From Candidatus Defluviibacterium haderslevense (lineage in GTDB: Bacteria > Bacteroidota > Bacteroidia > Chitinophagales > Saprospiraceae): a DNA stretch of 64,000 bases. Below the pieces are notes generated by a model. It had not been told where the DNA came from. It saw only the letters and a program-made list of their open reading frames with translations, and searched no databases. A program made the translations under genes and the position numbers. Below, piece by piece: positions 61,743-64,000 of this stretch. Each line of letters starts with the position of its first letter. The stretch's first letter is position 1. The DNA is taken from assembly GCA_016712225.1 (NCBI GenBank), contig JADJRL010000003.1, positions 3,175,501-3,239,500 on the forward strand. Direction: 5' to 3'.

Positions 61743-63518
61743 ATGAGCACACACAAAGTATTGAAGGGTGGAGAATTTCTAATCAAAGACACGCCCTATA
61801 AAAATAATTTTATTCCTGAAGATCTTAGTGAAGAACAACTCATGATTCGCCAATCAGTTCGTGAGTTTGTGGAATCAGAAATTTGGGTCAAGGGACATAT
61901 ATTGGCTTCTCAGGTTGATTTATTGGAAAAAGCAGCATCTATGGGATTGTTGGGTGCTCATATTCCGGAGGAGTATGGCGGTTCACCTATGGATACCCAT
62001 TCCAATACTTTGATTTCAGAAGAATTAGGTCGCGGAGATGCTTCATTCAATACCACACTGGCGGCTCATACCGGAATTGGGATGTTACCCATTTTATATT
62101 TTGGTTCTGAAGCATTGAAATTGAAATATTTGCCTGGATTGAGTAATGGAACGTTGAAAGCCTCCTATTGCCTTACAGAGCCGAGCTCGGGTAGTGACGC
62201 ACTGAGTGCCAAAACCAAAGCTGAAAGATCGGCGGATGGTAGCGAGTTTATATTAACAGGGCAAAAGATGTGGATTTCCAATGCGGGATTTGCCGATGTT
62301 TTTATCGTTTTTGCCCAAGTTGATGGTGATAAATTTACTGGATTTTTAGTTGAAAAAAATTCGCCGGGCTTAACCTTAGGTGAAGAAGAACATAAATTGG
62401 GAATCAAAGGCTCTTCAACCCGACAAGTATTCTTAGATCAAGTACATGTCCCTAAAGAACATGTATTGGGTGAAATTGGTAAAGGTCATTTGATAGCCTT
62501 CAATGTACTTAATATAGGTCGTTATAAATTGGGGACCATGGCGATGGGTGGTTGTAAAAAATGCATTGACATAGCCGTCCGTTATGCAAATGAGAGAGTA
62601 CAATTCGGACATCCAATTTCCGCTTATGGAGCCATGCAGTATAAGATAGCTGAATCGGTCATCAGAACCTTTGTTTTAGAATCAACAGTGTATCGTGTTA
62701 GTGATTTAATGGATGATCAGAAATTGGATTCCATGGCAGCAGGTAAAAATTTTGCACAAGCTATGCTTGAATCTGCTGAAGAATACGCTGTAGAGTGCGC
62801 TATCATTAAAATCTACGGATCAGAAGTGCTGGATTACGTCGTTGATGAAATGCTTCAGATACATGGAGGATATGGATATAGCGAAGAATATTTGCCTGCG
62901 CGTACATACAGAGATGCGCGGATCAATAGAATTTATGAGGGGACGAATGAGATCAATCGAATGTTGATCATCAATATGATCTTACGTCGCACGATGAAAG
63001 GTGAATTAGATCTGGTGGGCCCAGCCTGGGAAGTTCAAAAGGAATTAACGGGATTACCAAATATGGAAATTCCTGAAGGTAAATACGGGCTCGAACGTAG
63101 AACAATTCATGATTTTAAGAAATTGTCATTAATGGTTGCCGGGGCCGCTGTTAAATATCAAATTGATGGTAAGCACGATCTCAAAGATCAACAAGAAATA
63201 TTGATGAATGTCGCAGATATCTTGATGGATTTATATAATTCAGAATCGGTATTACTTCGAATTCAAAAATTAGCAGACACCAAATCTGAAGAAGAAATGA
63301 CATTGTATGAAAACATCATGAAGGTGTTTATTTGGGATGCACAATCACGATTGGTTAAAAATGCTCAAGACGCTTTGGCCTCATTTGCCCTGGGTGATGA
63401 ATTGCGAATCATGATGATGGGCATTAAACGGTTCGCCAGATATGAAGCCATTAATGTGAAAGAGAAAAGAAGACAAATTGCAAAAATGGTTATTGAAAAA
63501 AATCAATATTGTTTTTAG
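61743..63518 (+). CDS. Acyl-CoA dehydrogenase (long-chain type)
   Basis: A 591-residue FAD enzyme. Visible are CLTEPSSGSDA (FAD/substrate loop), WISNAGFADVFIVFA, GRYKLGTMAMG, and the catalytic-Glu region ARTYRDARINRIYEGTNEINRM. The extra ~190 C-terminal residues match the longer VLCAD-like subgroup common in Bacteroidota. It performs the first step of beta-oxidation. No ETF genes are adjacent. It follows the SPFH gene by 15 bp. Confidence 0.93.
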   Translation: MSTHKVLKGGEFLIKDTPYKNNFIPEDLSEEQLMIRQSVREFVESEIWVKGHILASQVDLLEKAASMGLLGAHIPEEYGGSPMDTHSNTLISEELGRGDASFNTTLAAHTGIGMLPILYFGSEALKLKYLPGLSNGTLKASYCLTEPSSGSDALSAKTKAERSADGSEFILTGQKMWISNAGFADVFIVFAQVDGDKFTGFLVEKNSPGLTLGEEEHKLGIKGSSTRQVFLDQVHVPKEHVLGEIGKGHLIAFNVLNIGRYKLGTMAMGGCKKCIDIAVRYANERVQFGHPISAYGAMQYKIAESVIRTFVLESTVYRVSDLMDDQKLDSMAAGKNFAQAMLESAEEYAVECAIIKIYGSEVLDYVVDEMLQIHGGYGYSEEYLPARTYRDARINRIYEGTNEINRMLIINMILRRTMKGELDLVGPAWEVQKELTGLPNMEIPEGKYGLERRTIHDFKKLSLMVAGAAVKYQIDGKHDLKDQQEILMNVADILMDLYNSESVLLRIQKLADTKSEEEMTLYENIMKVFIWDAQSRLVKNAQDALASFALGDELRIMMMGIKRFARYEAINVKEKRRQIAKMVIEKNQYCF

Positions 63519-63532
63519 TCAGTAAATTCAAT

Positions 63533-64000
63533 TTATCCTAATTTGTCAATAATAAATGCACAAACCAATCCAATGACAGCACCATAATAATGGGCATCAT
63601 GGTCTATACCATCATTTGAATTTTTTGCCGCCCACCAGGAATATATAAGATATAAGACACCCATTAAAAGCGCAGGTAATGGAAGGATTCCATAAAGAGA
63701 TAGGGTAGAAAAGGGAAAATGGTAAATGTATACAAACAGAATTCCTGATATAGCCCCGGATGCGCCTATACTTGCATAAGAAGCATTGTTTTGTTGTTTG
63801 AGGTATGTCGGAAGACAAGATAAAATCAGTATGATTAAATACAGCGTTAGGTAGACCATCATGCCAGGTATTTGACCAAATTGCATGATCATCATTTTTT
63901 CAACAACAAAACCAAATTGGTATAACACAAACGCATTGAGTAATAAGTGCATCCAACTTCCATGTACAAATCCGCAGGTTATCCATCGGTAATAGGATTT
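63533..64000 (-). CDS. Rhomboid family intramembrane serine protease, 5' end outside window
   Basis: The frame is open through the right edge; 156 codons are visible. Hallmarks: WITCGFVHGSWMHLLLN with the conserved His and Asn, the nucleophile in SIGASGAISG, and the catalytic His in HDAHYYGAVIG. Hydrophobic segments fit a six-helix core. Rhomboids cleave within membranes. It converges on the acyl-CoA dehydrogenase gene, 14 bp apart. Confidence 0.93.
   Translation of the reverse strand, partial: KSYYRWITCGFVHGSWMHLLLNAFVLYQFGFVVEKMMIMQFGQIPGMMVYLTLYLIILILSCLPTYLKQQNNASYASIGASGAISGILFVYIYHFPFSTLSLYGILPLPALLMGVLYLIYSWWAAKNSNDGIDHDAHYYGAVIGLVCAFIIDKLG

Overview
The window looks like a Bacteroidota chromosome, probably a Saprospirales/Chitinophagales-type lineage. 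Evidence: low GC; a SusC/SusD pair; many lipoproteins; no clear Shine-Dalgarno sites; and promoters of the form TTTG-N20-TAnnTTTG, seen exactly before the tRNA-Lys gene and before two island genes. The lineage assignment is inference from gene content, not a database result.

Chromosomal backbone, left (1-13.8 kb): a partial polyprenyl diphosphate synthase; a maltose/oligoglucan operon (amidohydrolase lipoprotein, beta-phosphoglucomutase, GH65 phosphorylase, GH13 amylase); rarA; ftsK; a saccharopine dehydrogenase-like gene; and tRNA-Lys(UUU). Backbone, right (51.4-64 kb): glutathione peroxidase, two conserved unknowns, rmuC, a SusC/SusD pair, an SPFH/band-7 protein, an acyl-CoA dehydrogenase and a partial rhomboid protease.

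Between them lies a 37.5 kb integrative element in the 3' end of tRNA-Lys. It is bounded by 63-bp direct repeats (13775-13837 and 51318-51380, two mismatches) that include the tRNA 3' end and its terminator. A tyrosine integrase, an excisionase-like protein and a repeated 24-bp probable arm-type site lie next to the ends. No phage structural genes, relaxase or type IV secretion genes were recognised.

The element appears to carry its own replication genes: a compact DNA-polymerase-A-like protein (47.1-48.6 kb) with recognisable motifs A, B and C, and an SF2 helicase-like protein with an unusual lysine-free Walker A (25.6-27.6 kb). The helicase start codon lies in one arm of an inverted repeat that recurs upstream in a 1.6 kb non-coding, repeat-rich stretch, suggesting an origin or autoregulatory region.

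Cargo falls into two groups. (1) Defence: an AbiGi-like protein, a PD-(D/E)XK nuclease and a type IIG restriction-modification enzyme in one leftward block (15.9-20.9 kb), then a TIR-domain protein with a lipoprotein partner (22.2-23.9 kb). (2) A secreted, protease-rich set. A leftward operon (30.7-37.5 kb) encodes a Kelch lipoprotein, a membrane protein, a trypsin-like protease and several exported unknowns. A rightward operon (39.6-45.0 kb) has an ECF sigma factor, a membrane anti-sigma-like protein, a CHAT (caspase-like) protease with a signal peptide and a papain-like protease, end to end or overlapping. Three protease folds plus a dedicated sigma factor in one mobile island, and the polymerase-A-like replication gene, are the two most unusual things here.
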